Below, in pieces: positions 20,153 to 28,934 of a DNA stretch of 64,000 nucleotides. Numbering within the stretch: position 1 is the first letter of the stretch; each line of letters opens with the position of its first letter. The notes beneath the pieces are model-generated. The model did no database searches. It was not told where the DNA came from and saw nothing but the letters and a program-made list of their open reading frames with translations. The translations under genes were made by a program, and so were the position numbers. Source of the stretch: Mycobacterium ostraviense (lineage in GTDB: Bacteria; Actinomycetota; Actinomycetes; Mycobacteriales; Mycobacteriaceae); contig NZ_NKRE01000001.1 in NCBI RefSeq assembly GCF_002705925.1, positions 2,869,282 through 2,933,281 on the forward strand. The letters run 5' to 3'.

Positions 20153-20869
20153 TTACTGCGGAGCCCGCCGTATGCCCACTGGCATCAAGCACAACGCTTG
20201 CTCATCCTCCGCCAAACCGAGAATTGCGTTTACTCGGTCGTCCAAGAATGCGCCGATAAAGACGGTTCCCAGGTCCAGCGCGGTGGCCTGCAGGTACACA
20301 TTTTGAGCGGCGCTTCCGACCTCCATATGTACGTAGCGCGGCGCTCTATCACCGTATTTGACCTGTGTGCGCTGGTAGACCGCAGCGAAAACAATCACAA
20401 TAGGTGCCTGCCGGATGGGGTCTTGCTTCAAAGCAGCTAGGTAGAGGTCGTCCCGCTGGTCCTGGTTGGACACCTCCAGCAGTTGGTGTCCGGATGGCAG
20501 GTACTTATAAATGCCAGGCCTGAGGCCATTCACTGCGCCAGCCAGCAGATAAATTTCCAGCGGATGCAGCCCTCCGGCTGAAGGCGCTGTTCTGTAACCG
20601 TTTTCGTGCGTGATGCCCTGGGCCGCCCACAACAATTGCGAGACTTCGTCCAACGACGGCGGTTCGTCTGCATATTCTCGCACCGACCGGCGACGTTGAA
20701 TAGCTGATTCCAACGAGACCGGGCTGTCGAGGCGCACCGGCGGCAGCTGAACATGATCGCCAATACGTTGCGGCCGCTGACCAACTTCGCTACTGCCGAT
20801 CAAATAATATGCCGCCGAGATAATCGTTGCGATCAAGGTAATCCCAACCGCTAAACGCCATTTACCCAT
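20153..20869 (-). CDS. Membrane-anchored SagB-type nitroreductase
   Basis: The 238 residues start with a single hydrophobic segment (about residues 5-24), followed by a nitroreductase domain. SIQRRRSVREYAD is the FMN-phosphate-binding start, TAPSAGGLHPLEIYL the central motif, and GSAAQNVYLQATALDLG the C-terminal FMN motif. The SAGGLHPLE signature is that of the SagB/ThcOx subgroup, whose members oxidise azolines in peptide maturation, but no YcaO cyclodehydratase or precursor peptide is nearby. The N-terminal anchor places the enzyme at the membrane. It converges on ctpF with a 203-bp gap. Its role is unknown. Confidence 0.82.
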   Translation of the reverse strand: MGKWRLAVGITLIATIISAAYYLIGSSEVGQRPQRIGDHVQLPPVRLDSPVSLESAIQRRRSVREYADEPPSLDEVSQLLWAAQGITHENGYRTAPSAGGLHPLEIYLLAGAVNGLRPGIYKYLPSGHQLLEVSNQDQRDDLYLAALKQDPIRQAPIVIVFAAVYQRTQVKYGDRAPRYVHMEVGSAAQNVYLQATALDLGTVFIGAFLDDRVNAILGLAEDEQALCLMPVGIRRAPQ

Positions 20870-21140
20870 AATTGCCGATCCTGATAAGCCGTCTAGCTGC
20901 GGTATGTGCCGCCAAGATAGCCGGACTTGTTGCCATGGTATTACGTTCTCCGCTCACCTGAAAAGTGTGGCGGCCAAACCGGTTCTAACGCATTCGTTTC
21001 CGTAAACCATTCCCTACCAACATGTATGTGGAGAAGAGCGGCAGTGCTAGCGAAGTCAGCGCCCCAGGCCGCACAATGCAGAAGCCCAGATCTGGACGTT
21101 CGATCGCTGAATCCGCCCTGACCCGCTTGCCACACTGCAG

Positions 21141-21160
21141 GTGAGTGAGTACTCTCTCAC
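21141..21160. promoter_or_regulatory. 20-bp palindrome at the TetR gene start
   Basis: The 20-bp sequence GTGAGTGAGTACTCTCTCAC is palindromic except for one symmetric pair (positions 6 and 15). It overlaps an in-frame GTG and ends one base before ATG 21162. It is a good candidate autoregulatory operator for the TetR protein. Confidence 0.55.
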
Positions 21161-21161
21161 T

Positions 21162-21767
21162 ATGCCCGTCTCGGGGCGCGATCGTTTGCTGTCGGCAGCA
21201 CTGAAGCTTTTTGCCGCCAAGGGGTACGCGGCCACGTCAGTTGCCGATATCCAGCGGGCGTCCGGGCTGGCGCCCGGATCGGGCGCGCTCTACAAGCACT
21301 TCGGCTCCAAGCGTGAACTGCTCGAGGCCGCGGTAGCGCACCGTATCGACAGCATCGTGGCCGCGCGGGAGCAGTACGACGCGGGGCAACCGGACAGCGT
21401 CGAGCAGGCGGTGCGCACTGCTGGCCGGCTGATCTGGGACAACCTGAAACACAGCGAAGACCTACTCAAAGTCATGCTGCGCGAGCCCGATGCACTCGGC
21501 GATCTCGACGAAAAGACATGGCAAGTCATCACTGACAATGCCTATCAGCGATTCGCCGACGAACTGGCTGCGTCCAACCGTTCCGGTCGCACCCGGATAC
21601 CCGACCCGGAAGCGGCCGCCGCCGTCGCATTCGCGTCCTTGTCCCACGCCGCCACGCTGCAGGCATTGACCGGCCGAACCCCCGGAAATATCGATGACGA
21701 TCGGTATTTCGAGGCATGGGTCAACCAGACGGTAAGCGTCCTCGCGCAGTACGCCGACACCCGTTGA
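21162..21767 (+). CDS. TetR-family transcriptional regulator
   Basis: ATG 21162 gives 201 residues; a GTG at 21141 would add seven, but that codon lies inside the palindrome. The N-terminal helix-turn-helix has the TetR pattern: RDRLLSAALKLFAAKGYAATSV, with recognition-helix region GSGALYKHFGSKRELL. The C-terminal ligand domain (about 60-195) is not diagnostic. The fadE gene starts 27 bp downstream, so the two are probably co-transcribed and TetR likely controls the operon from the palindrome at its own start. The ligand may be an acyl-CoA, judging only from the operon partner. Confidence 0.88.
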   Translation: MPVSGRDRLLSAALKLFAAKGYAATSVADIQRASGLAPGSGALYKHFGSKRELLEAAVAHRIDSIVAAREQYDAGQPDSVEQAVRTAGRLIWDNLKHSEDLLKVMLREPDALGDLDEKTWQVITDNAYQRFADELAASNRSGRTRIPDPEAAAAVAFASLSHAATLQALTGRTPGNIDDDRYFEAWVNQTVSVLAQYADTR

Positions 21768-21794
21768 GCACCACACTATTTCAGGAGTAGAGCC

Positions 21795-23006
21795 ATGACA
21801 TTCTCACTGCAACTGAGCGACGACGTGATACAGGTGCGCGACTGGGTGCACGAGTTCGCGACCGAAGTGATCCGCCCGGCCGCCTCCGAGTGGGACGAAC
21901 GGGAAGAGACTCCGTGGCCGGTCATCCAGGAGGCGGCCAAGGTCGGCCTGTACTCCCCCGACTTCTTCGGGCAGCAGGCAGCGGAGCCGACAGGGCTGGG
22001 CATGCTGACCGCCTTCGAGGAGATGTTCTGGGGCGACGCCGGCATCGCGCTGTCGATCATGGGCACCGGCCTGGCCGCAGCTGCCTTGGCCGGCAACGGA
22101 ACTCCGGAGCAACTGGGCCGCTGGCTGCCCGAGATGTTCGGCACGGCCGGCGATCCCAAGCTGGGCGCGTTCTGCTCCTCGGAACCCGACGCGGGTTCTG
22201 ACGTCGGCGCCATCCGCACCCGCGCACGCTACGACGAGGCGGCCGGTGAGTGGGTGCTCAACGGCACCAAGACCTGGGCCACCAATGGCGGTATCGCCAA
22301 CGTGCACATCGTGGTGGCGTCGGTCTATCCGGAGCTCGGCACCCGCGGCCAGGCCACGTTCATCATCCCGCCCGGCACCAAAGGTCTTGCCCAGGGGCAG
22401 AAGTTCAAGAAGCACGGCATCCGCGCTTCGCACACCGCCGAGGTGATGCTCGACGACGTGCGACTGCCCGCAGACTTGATTCTCGGCGGCCGGGAGAAAT
22501 TCGAGGCGCGGATCGCTCGGGCGAAGTCCGGCGCCTCGGTGGGCGGTCAGGCGGCGATGAAGACCTTCGAACGCACCCGGCCTACGGTGGGAGCAATGGC
22601 GGTGGGCGTGGCCCGCGCCGCCTACGAGTATGCTCTCGAATACGCCTGCCAGCGCGAGCAATTCGGTCGCAAGATCGGCGAATTCCAAGCGGTGGCATTC
22701 AAATTGGCGGACATGAAGAGCCGGATCGACGCAGCTCGGCTGCTGGTGTGGCGGGCCGGCTGGATGGCGCGCAACAATCAGAGCTTCGACTCGGCGGAGG
22801 GCTCGATGGCCAAGCTGGTGGCCAGCGAGACAGCCGTATACGTCACCGATGAGGCGATTCAGATCCTGGGCGGCAACGGTTATACCCGTGACTACCCGGT
22901 CGAGCGGATGCATCGTGACGCCAAGATTTTCACGATCTTCGAGGGGACCAGCGAGATTCAACGCCTGGTGATCTCGCGGGCGCTGACCGGATTGCCCATC
23001 CGATAG
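21795..23006 (+). CDS. Acyl-CoA dehydrogenase (FadE family)
   Basis: The 403 residues have the full acyl-CoA dehydrogenase layout: an N-terminal helical domain, a middle beta domain with [12 protein letters not shown] and [11 protein letters not shown] (FAD and substrate contacts), and a C-terminal helical domain with [12 protein letters not shown] and [15 protein letters not shown]. The final [14 protein letters not shown] is the usual FAD-contact motif and carries the position-376-type glutamate (FEG). It catalyses alpha,beta-dehydrogenation of an acyl-CoA. It follows the TetR gene by 27 bp and precedes the glycosyltransferase by 23 bp. Chain-length specificity is unknown. Confidence 0.9.
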   Translation: MTFSLQLSDDVIQVRDWVHEFATEVIRPAASEWDEREETPWPVIQEAAKVGLYSPDFFGQQAAEPTGLGMLTAFEEMFWGDAGIALSIMGTGLAAAALAGNGTPEQLGRWLPEMFGTAGDPKLGAFCSSEPDAGSDVGAIRTRARYDEAAGEWVLNGTKTWATNGGIANVHIVVASVYPELGTRGQATFIIPPGTKGLAQGQKFKKHGIRASHTAEVMLDDVRLPADLILGGREKFEARIARAKSGASVGGQAAMKTFERTRPTVGAMAVGVARAAYEYALEYACQREQFGRKIGEFQAVAFKLADMKSRIDAARLLVWRAGWMARNNQSFDSAEGSMAKLVASETAVYVTDEAIQILGGNGYTRDYPVERMHRDAKIFTIFEGTSEIQRLVISRALTGLPIR

Positions 23007-23029
23007 CCGTCACCCGGTAGGTATCCGCG

Positions 23030-24217
23030 ATGAAGGTCGTGGTAGCAAGCTATGGCAGCCGCGGCGATGTCGAACCCTGCGCCGCCGTGGCTCGCGAACT
23101 GCTGCGGCGCGGTCACGACGTCTGTATGGCGGTGCCGCCCAACATGGTGGGCTTTGTCGAATCAGCGGGCCTCACTGCCGTGGCCTACGGGCCGGACTCG
23201 CGCGAGCAGCTGAACCCGGCCATGGATCTGGTCCGCGACTTCGCGACCCGCAACCGCAATCCGATCGGCTTGCTGTCTCAAGTGATCGAGCATGTCAGCC
23301 AGGTCAACGCGGATAAGAGTGCGGCCCTGACGGCACTGGCGGCTGAGGCCGATCTGCTGTTGGCAAGCTTCACCGAACAACGCCTGGTCGCCAATGTCGC
23401 TGAATACCAAGATATTCCAGCGGCAGCCCTGCATTTCTTCCCGACAGGTCTGTGGGCTTCCGGCGGGATGTCACCGCTGATCACCACGGCGGTCGACGAA
23501 GCCCAACGACGTTCACTCGGGTTACCTGAGGACAGCGAGTCGCCGGCGATGCTGGAAATCCAGGCCTACGACGAACTCTGCCTGCCGGGACGGGCAGCCG
23601 ATTGGATAGCACCGCGCGGCCGGCAGCCCTTCGTCGGCGCGCTGACACTGCAATTGCCGACGGGCGCCGACGACGAGGTTTTGTCCTGGATGGCCGCGGA
23701 TACACCGCCCATCTATTTCGGCTTCGGCAGCACACCGACCGAATGCCCCGCCGACACGGTTGCCATGATCAGTAGCGCCTGCGCGGAATTAGGTGAACGA
23801 GCACTGATTTGCGGCGGTGTCAACGACTTCCGTGGCATCGCCCATGCCGGCCACCTGAAGATCGTAGACGCGGTGAATCATGCGTCCGTCTTTCCAGGCT
23901 GCCGCGCAGTCGTTCACCATGGCGGTGCCGGCACCACGGCCGCGGGGATGCGGGCCGGAATCCCCACGTTGATCCTGTGGTTCTGGCTCGACCAGCCGCT
24001 CTGGGCGGCCGGGCTCGATCAGCTGGGAGTTGGTGCTGGACGCCAGTTTTCGGCCACCACCCACGACACCCTGGTCGCAGACCTGCGGTCCATCCTCACT
24101 CCGCAACGCGTCGCTCGGGCGCGTGAGGTCGCCGCGCAACTGATCACACCGGCGAAAAGTATCGCCCTGGCCGCTGATCTGCTCGAAGATGCCGCCCGGC
24201 TGGGGCGTTCCGGGTAA
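23030..24217 (+). CDS. GT1-family glycosyltransferase (UGT/rhamnosyltransferase-like)
   Basis: The 395 residues begin with the nucleotide-fold strand VVVASYGSRGDVEPCAAVA, typical of GT1 enzymes of the Gtf/Rtf type. The C-terminal donor-binding segment is VFPGCRAVVHHGGAGTTAAG followed by RAGIPTL, a PSPG-like motif with the conserved His and Gly-Gly. Mycobacterial relatives transfer sugars to glycopeptidolipids or phenolic glycolipids, and others act on unknown acceptors. The 23-bp gap to fadE suggests one transcript with TetR and FadE. There are no membrane segments, so it acts at the cytoplasmic face. The acceptor is unknown. Confidence 0.82.
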   Translation: MKVVVASYGSRGDVEPCAAVARELLRRGHDVCMAVPPNMVGFVESAGLTAVAYGPDSREQLNPAMDLVRDFATRNRNPIGLLSQVIEHVSQVNADKSAALTALAAEADLLLASFTEQRLVANVAEYQDIPAAALHFFPTGLWASGGMSPLITTAVDEAQRRSLGLPEDSESPAMLEIQAYDELCLPGRAADWIAPRGRQPFVGALTLQLPTGADDEVLSWMAADTPPIYFGFGSTPTECPADTVAMISSACAELGERALICGGVNDFRGIAHAGHLKIVDAVNHASVFPGCRAVVHHGGAGTTAAGMRAGIPTLILWFWLDQPLWAAGLDQLGVGAGRQFSATTHDTLVADLRSILTPQRVARAREVAAQLITPAKSIALAADLLEDAARLGRSG

Positions 24218-24337
24218 TCACCGGTGCGTTCGACTCGCAGGTCGACATCGAAGCGCGATACTTGGCGTGACGGCGGACCGGCTGCCCGTCCAAGCCGTGA
24301 CGTGCCCGCGCTGCCGTGAAGCGGTAGCGTCACGGCC

Positions 24338-25093
24338 GTGGAAACAGATCGCGTCGACGAGACGGCCGCGCCCGGGCCGTCAGGGTTTTCGGCACCGGTT
24401 TCCGATTCGGTACCTCGCTGGGGTCTGGGCGCCTTCTCGCTGGTAGGGCTAGTCTACTTGCTGGCCTCAGCCGTATTCGTCGTCGTCCTCGCCGGTAGGG
24501 GCCCGCTGTCTGCGGGCATGCTTGCACTGGCGGTGGGAGCCCCGACCGTGATCGCGGCCGCACTGGCCGTGCTCATCACGACGCTGCGCGGCAACGGTCC
24601 CCGCACCGACCTGAAGCTGCACTGGTCGTGGCACGGTGTGGGGCTGGGATTGCTGTTCGGTTTCGGCGGGCTGTTCGTCACGGTGCCCGCCTCGGTGCTC
24701 TACGCCTCGGTCGCCGGGCCGGGCGCGAAATCCGCTGTCGCCAGCGTCTTCACTGGCGTCCAGGCTTCCTGGCCGTGGGCGGTGGCCGTGTTTGCGCTGG
24801 TGGTGTTCGTCGGGCCGCTGGGCGAGGAGATCATCTTTCGGGGGCTGCTGTGGGGAGCGGTGGATCGACGCTGGGGGCGGTGGGCTGCGCTGGTGGTAAC
24901 CACCGTGGTGTTCGCGCTGGCTCATCTCGAGTTCACCCGGGCTCCGCTATTGGTGGTGGTGGCGATCCCGATCGCGCTTGCGCGGTTGTACTCCGGTGGC
25001 CTGTTGGCCAGCATCGTCGCACACCAGGTGACCAACCTGTTGCCGGGCATCATAGTGATGCTTGGTGTGGCTGGGGTCATGCCGATGCCGTGA
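24338..25093 (+). CDS. CPBP-family intramembrane metalloprotease
   Basis: GTG 24338 gives 251 residues with about seven hydrophobic segments. The CPBP/Abi (type II CAAX protease-like) motifs are complete: EEIIFR with Glu163/Glu164 and Arg168, then FALAH with His196, then HQVTN with His229 and Asn233. These residues form the metal site of Rce1-type proteases. Bacterial members process peptides or prenylated proteins or protect against bacteriocins; no bacteriocin gene is nearby. It converges with the Nudix gene at the other end, leaving 93 bp. Confidence 0.85.
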   Translation: METDRVDETAAPGPSGFSAPVSDSVPRWGLGAFSLVGLVYLLASAVFVVVLAGRGPLSAGMLALAVGAPTVIAAALAVLITTLRGNGPRTDLKLHWSWHGVGLGLLFGFGGLFVTVPASVLYASVAGPGAKSAVASVFTGVQASWPWAVAVFALVVFVGPLGEEIIFRGLLWGAVDRRWGRWAALVVTTVVFALAHLEFTRAPLLVVVAIPIALARLYSGGLLASIVAHQVTNLLPGIIVMLGVAGVMPMP

Positions 25094-25186
25094 AGCAAAC
25101 CCAGGGATCGGAATCCCCGGGGCCGCCACGGATTTCAAGCGAAAAGCGCGCCGAAGCCCTGCTGTGGGCGATCGGCGGCGCGCTGC

Positions 25187-25906
25187 CTACTTCCAGGCGA
25201 ATACCGGTTGCTCAAACTCGTCGACCGGGTCGGAGCGACCTTCCAGGCACAGCCACCGCAGCTGCAGCAGCACTGCACCCGTGGGCGCGTGGATCAGGTG
25301 ATTACCCAACGGGATCTGCACGACCGGCCGCGGACTCTCCGGGATTGCGGTGAATCGCGGCGAGTCGTCGCGCTGCAGTTGGTGAAGCCCCACCCGGTAC
25401 ACCGCCATCACCTCGTCGGGTGCGGGGCGGGGCTGCAGCCGCCCGCCACCCCAGATCACCACCGGGGTGATGACATATCCGGACCGCGTCGAGTAGTCGT
25501 CGAGCAGGCCCAGCACCGCCGAGTCGGACAATCGGATGCCGACCTCTTCGTCGAGTTCCCGCAGCGCCGCGTCGACCGCGCTTTCCCCCCGATCCACCCG
25601 GCCTCCGGGCAGCGCCCACTGCGCAGCATGCGAAGTGAGGCGAGATGCTCTGCGGCACAAGAGGAAAGCGGCACCACCGGACGCGTCTACCATGCGACTG
25701 TCCAGGCCTGGCTCGGGCGGTGGCCGGCCGGCGATCCGCTCGGCCACCGGCACCGGATCCACCCCGTCCTCACCGACCTCGGAGTCGACCAGCACCACCG
25801 CGACGGCAGCGTGCCGCTTGGTCGGGTCGGTCACCGCGCGGCGGTCGTGGCCGGCCAAATGTGCCCGGATCCGCTCCCGTAACGCATCGTCGTAGCTGAT
25901 CGTCAC
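25187..25906 (-). CDS. Nudix hydrolase
   Basis: The 239-residue protein carries a perfect Nudix box at residues 101-124, GGRVDRGES through RELDEEVGI, with the catalytic REUxEExGU residues. Upstream is the usual strand WALPGG. The box sits in the middle of the chain, as in CoA or NDP-sugar pyrophosphatases, but the CoA-specific motif was not recognised. It is divergent from RNase Z, with 101 bp between the starts. It probably hydrolyses a nucleoside diphosphate linked to another moiety; the substrate is open. Confidence 0.85.
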   Translation of the reverse strand: MTISYDDALRERIRAHLAGHDRRAVTDPTKRHAAVAVVLVDSEVGEDGVDPVPVAERIAGRPPPEPGLDSRMVDASGGAAFLLCRRASRLTSHAAQWALPGGRVDRGESAVDAALRELDEEVGIRLSDSAVLGLLDDYSTRSGYVITPVVIWGGGRLQPRPAPDEVMAVYRVGLHQLQRDDSPRFTAIPESPRPVVQIPLGNHLIHAPTGAVLLQLRWLCLEGRSDPVDEFEQPVFAWK

Positions 25907-26007
25907 GGCTCGACGATAAGACGAAGCCGCCGGATGTCACCGGCTTCTGCCTGCGGTGCCTGACGGTGGTGGGCGACGGAATTCTTCGCGGGCCGTAGTC
26001 TCGGACT

Positions 26008-26922
26008 GTGTCGGTCCGGGAGCTGATTGTGCTCGGCACCTCAAGTCAGGTGCCTACCCGACACCGCAACCACAACGGCTACCTGCTGCGCTGGGACGAG
26101 GAGCGGCTGCTGTTCGATCCCGGCGAGGGGACCCAACGGCAAATGCTGCTTGCCGGTGTGCCCCTCACCGCGGTGACGCGGCTATGTCTAACGCATTTTC
26201 ACGGCGACCACTGCCTGGGCGTGCCCGGCGTGGTGCAACGGCTGTCGCTGGACGGGGCACAACACCGGGTGCACGCCTACTTTCCGGCCTCGGGGCGGCA
26301 ATTCTTCGCGCGGCTGCGCCATGCGTGCATTTTCCACGACCGGGCGAACGTGCACGCTGAGCCGGTTGCCGCAGACGGCCCGGTGGCGACGGGAGCGTTC
26401 GGAGTCCTGGAAGCACGCAAGCTCGATCATTCCGTCGACGCGATCGGCTACCGCCTGATCGAGCCCGACGGTCGACGGTTCGTGCCCGAGCTGCTGGCGC
26501 GCTTTGGCATCGCAGGGCCCGCGGTGGGTGAGTTGCACCGGGCCGGGTCGGTCCACATCGGCGGGCGCACTGTCGATTTGTCAGAAGTCAGTGAGGCACG
26601 CCGTGGCCAGCGATTCGCCTTCGTGATGGATACCCGGTTGTGCGACGCGGTCTACGCTCTGGCTGAGGGCGTGGACCTGTTGGTGATCGAGGCGACCTTC
26701 CTGAGCGAGGACTCGGACTTGGCCGCACATTACGGGCATCTGACCGCGCGGCAGGCGGCGCGGGTGGCAGCAGAGTGCGGGGTGCGGCGGCTGGTGCTGA
26801 CGCACTTCTCCCAGAGATACCCCGACGCCCGGCGTTACCGCGACGAGGCGGCCGAGGTGTTCGACGGCGACCTGGTCATCGCGGAGGACCTGGCTCGGAT
26901 AGCGGTCCCCAAGCGGGAGTAG
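26008..26922 (+). CDS. rnz: Ribonuclease Z
   Basis: GTG 26008 gives 304 residues of the metallo-beta-lactamase fold. The Zn-binding motif THFHGDH has His63, His65, Asp67 and His68. The family's HST-type end is replaced by a C-terminal [10 protein letters not shown] with another His, and [12 protein letters not shown] resembles the tRNase Z HEV-type loop. tRNase Z cleaves the 3' trailer of tRNA precursors lacking CCA. The annotated M. tuberculosis counterpart (Rv2407) is about 30 residues shorter. The gene is monocistronic, with a divergent Nudix gene upstream. Confidence 0.88.
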   Translation: MSVRELIVLGTSSQVPTRHRNHNGYLLRWDEERLLFDPGEGTQRQMLLAGVPLTAVTRLCLTHFHGDHCLGVPGVVQRLSLDGAQHRVHAYFPASGRQFFARLRHACIFHDRANVHAEPVAADGPVATGAFGVLEARKLDHSVDAIGYRLIEPDGRRFVPELLARFGIAGPAVGELHRAGSVHIGGRTVDLSEVSEARRGQRFAFVMDTRLCDAVYALAEGVDLLVIEATFLSEDSDLAAHYGHLTARQAARVAAECGVRRLVLTHFSQRYPDARRYRDEAAEVFDGDLVIAEDLARIAVPKRE

Positions 26923-27250
26923 GTGCGGCGAGAGCGGAAACGCGCGCTGCTGCTTAACACGGTGGTAGGGCATCCGGTTGTCGCCTAGCGAACAAGCCGG
27001 AGGCTACCTCTCCCAGTTGATCGCTTGCGGTCACGATACGGCCCGCCGCACGCGCCGTCCCCAGTACAACGTCACCTCTGCAAGGGCCGAAGGTCTCGAG
27101 CGCCACCGGACCGGCAAAGCCGCGACGAGCGCATAGGACTGATGCCCGTCGCTCGCGAAGGTCATCACGGCGCCCTGACCGCGGCCGTCGGGTAGTGATC
27201 GGTGTCGCGGCGTACCTCGATTCCGCGGCGATAGCTGCGAAGATGGGCGC
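26923..27250. other. Intergenic stretch, no convincing gene
   Basis: A minus-strand open frame covers this stretch but is continuous with the antisense image of the repeat gene to the right and resembles no known protein. No terminator, tRNA or repeat was recognised. Confidence 0.5.
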
Positions 27251-27691
27251 ATGGCAATTCCCTGGGACACTGCGGTCACCGCGGTCACGGCAGAAAACGA
27301 CACAATCGTCGGTTCGCTAGCCAGTAGCGACAGCATGGCGGTCGCGGGCTCCATCGCGACCGCCGGCAGCGCCGCCGTCGCCGGGTCGGCGGCGACCGCG
27401 GGCAGTGTCGCCGTGGCGGGTTCGGTCGCGACCGCGGGCAGTGTCGCGGTCGCCGGGTCGGCGGCTATCGCGGGCAGTGTCGCAGTGATTGCCAGCGTGC
27501 TCAGTGTGTTGTGCGTAGCCGTCCGGGAATGCGTGGCATGCCTGGCATGCATTGCCTGCGCCCGGTGCGTGGCCTGTGTCGGATGCGTGCGTTGTACCGA
27601 CTGTGTCGGCTGCGTTGGCTGCGTGAACTGTTCCGGCCTGCGCAATGTCAAGGGCGCCAGAAACATTCACGCTCCCGTCGGCGCTCACTAG
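27251..27691 (+). CDS. Hexapeptide- and Cys-triplet-repeat protein of unknown function
   Basis: The 146-residue protein has two repetitive halves. Residues 35-80 are a run of hexapeptides of the type (V/T/I)AGS(A/V/I)A, about eight copies. From about residue 95 to 126 a cysteine occurs at nearly every third position (patterns such as CVACLACIAC, CVGCVRCTDC and CVGCVGCVNC). Regular six- and three-residue periods suggest a beta-solenoid with a cysteine ladder, or a metal-binding surface; this is inference. It overlaps the stop of the convergent ATPase gene by 4 bp. The antisense frame is also open and repetitive, so the coding strand is likely but not proven. Confidence 0.6.
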   Translation: MAIPWDTAVTAVTAENDTIVGSLASSDSMAVAGSIATAGSAAVAGSAATAGSVAVAGSVATAGSVAVAGSAAIAGSVAVIASVLSVLCVAVRECVACLACIACARCVACVGCVRCTDCVGCVGCVNCSGLRNVKGARNIHAPVGAH

Positions 27692-28851
27692 CGCGGCGGC
27701 CAATGCCATGGCGGTTGGTCGAGCAGCCGCTGGCCGGCAATGCGGGTCTCACCGAGTTCTTTGGTCAGGCGCACGGTGTGCACGTCTGTGGCCTGTTGCA
27801 GGGTCGCGACAAGGGGCTCGGAGTGGGTGGCGACGACAATTTGGCTGTGCTCGGCTGCAGTGGCGATCAACGATGCCAAGGCGGGCAACAACTCCGGGTG
27901 CAGGCTGGTCTCGGGTTCGTTGAGCACTAGCAGCTGGGGTGGACGTGGTGTCAGCAGGGCTGCGGCCCAAAGCAGATATCGCAATGTGCCGTCGGACAAC
28001 TCGGCAGCGCCCAGTGGCCGCAGCATCCCCGGCTGGTGCAGAACGAGTTCGAAGCGGCCTTCGGCGTTACGGATATCGACGCTGCTACCCGGAAACGCGC
28101 GCTCGACGGCTTCACTGAGCGCCTCGTCGTCGCCAATCTCTCGAATCGTTTGCAAGGCCGCGGCCAGATCCGCGCCGTCGTGACCCAATACCGGTGTGCG
28201 CGTGCCGATTCGGGGCTGCCGCGCGGGCGCGTCGGTGTCGGTGCGCAGCTGGTCGTAAAACCGCCAGTTGCGCATCCGCTCACGCAGCTGCATCAACTCC
28301 GGCGCCCGCACCGGGTCGGCAAGCTCACTGAGCATCGAGTCGAACGGCCGCAGCACGTCGGCGATCACATGCCAGCCACCGTCACCGTCTCGCACCCGTG
28401 CAGTAGGGCCACCGCGCTGGGCTATCACCGTGGCGGGGCGCCACACCGAACCCACCCACAGCGCCTCGACCTTGACCTCCGGATCGAGCCCGAACTCCGT
28501 GCGCGTGGCGATGGGCAGTCCGAGGTCCAGGGCATAGCCGAATTCGTCACCGGCAAAGCCCAGCTTCAGGCTGACCGACTCCGTGCGTACCGTGCCCTGA
28601 ACCCGATGACGCCCCTGGCGCACTGACTTACCGATCACCGCCGGCCCGGCCCATATCGTTGAGCTCAACCCACCTTCGCGGGCCAGCGCGGCCACCGCGC
28701 CGTTGCGGGCCGAATCCGCCAGCAGGCGCAACGCTCGATACAGGTTGGACTTGCCAGTGCCGTTGGCGCCGGTTACGACGTTGAGCTGGTGCAACGGGAC
28801 GACCAGTTGGCGCAGCGAACGGTAATTCTCCACCGCGACCGTACCCAGCAC
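27688..28851 (-). CDS. OLD/RecF-like AAA ATPase (AAA_21)
   Basis: The 387 residues have an SMC/ABC-like ATPase split by an insert. Walker A GANGTGKS is at residues 28-35. The signature-like segment AAELSDGTLRYLLWAAALL lies near residue 290, and Walker B is LLVLNEPETSLHPELL near 310. The switch VVATHSEPLV is near 345. Proteins of this shape include the ATPase halves of OLD nucleases and other predicted DNA-repair or defence ATPases. No TOPRIM nuclease domain is fused or adjacent, so it may act alone or with an unlinked partner. Confidence 0.82.
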   Translation of the reverse strand: MLGTVAVENYRSLRQLVVPLHQLNVVTGANGTGKSNLYRALRLLADSARNGAVAALAREGGLSSTIWAGPAVIGKSVRQGRHRVQGTVRTESVSLKLGFAGDEFGYALDLGLPIATRTEFGLDPEVKVEALWVGSVWRPATVIAQRGGPTARVRDGDGGWHVIADVLRPFDSMLSELADPVRAPELMQLRERMRNWRFYDQLRTDTDAPARQPRIGTRTPVLGHDGADLAAALQTIREIGDDEALSEAVERAFPGSSVDIRNAEGRFELVLHQPGMLRPLGAAELSDGTLRYLLWAAALLTPRPPQLLVLNEPETSLHPELLPALASLIATAAEHSQIVVATHSEPLVATLQQATDVHTVRLTKELGETRIAGQRLLDQPPWHWPPR

Positions 28852-28934
28852 CCGGTCACGCTAATCCAACGTCGACACCATCCCGCGGCTAGGTCCCCGT
28901 TGCGCTCGATGCGGGCACGCGTCGGGCAGTCGTC

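Noticed and set aside
27031..27666. Minus-strand TLPAVA/THA repeat protein opposite the Cys-triplet gene
   Set aside because: Also open and repetitive, but it shows no cysteine or domain pattern and its end has no neighbouring signal; treated as the antisense image, with doubt noted.
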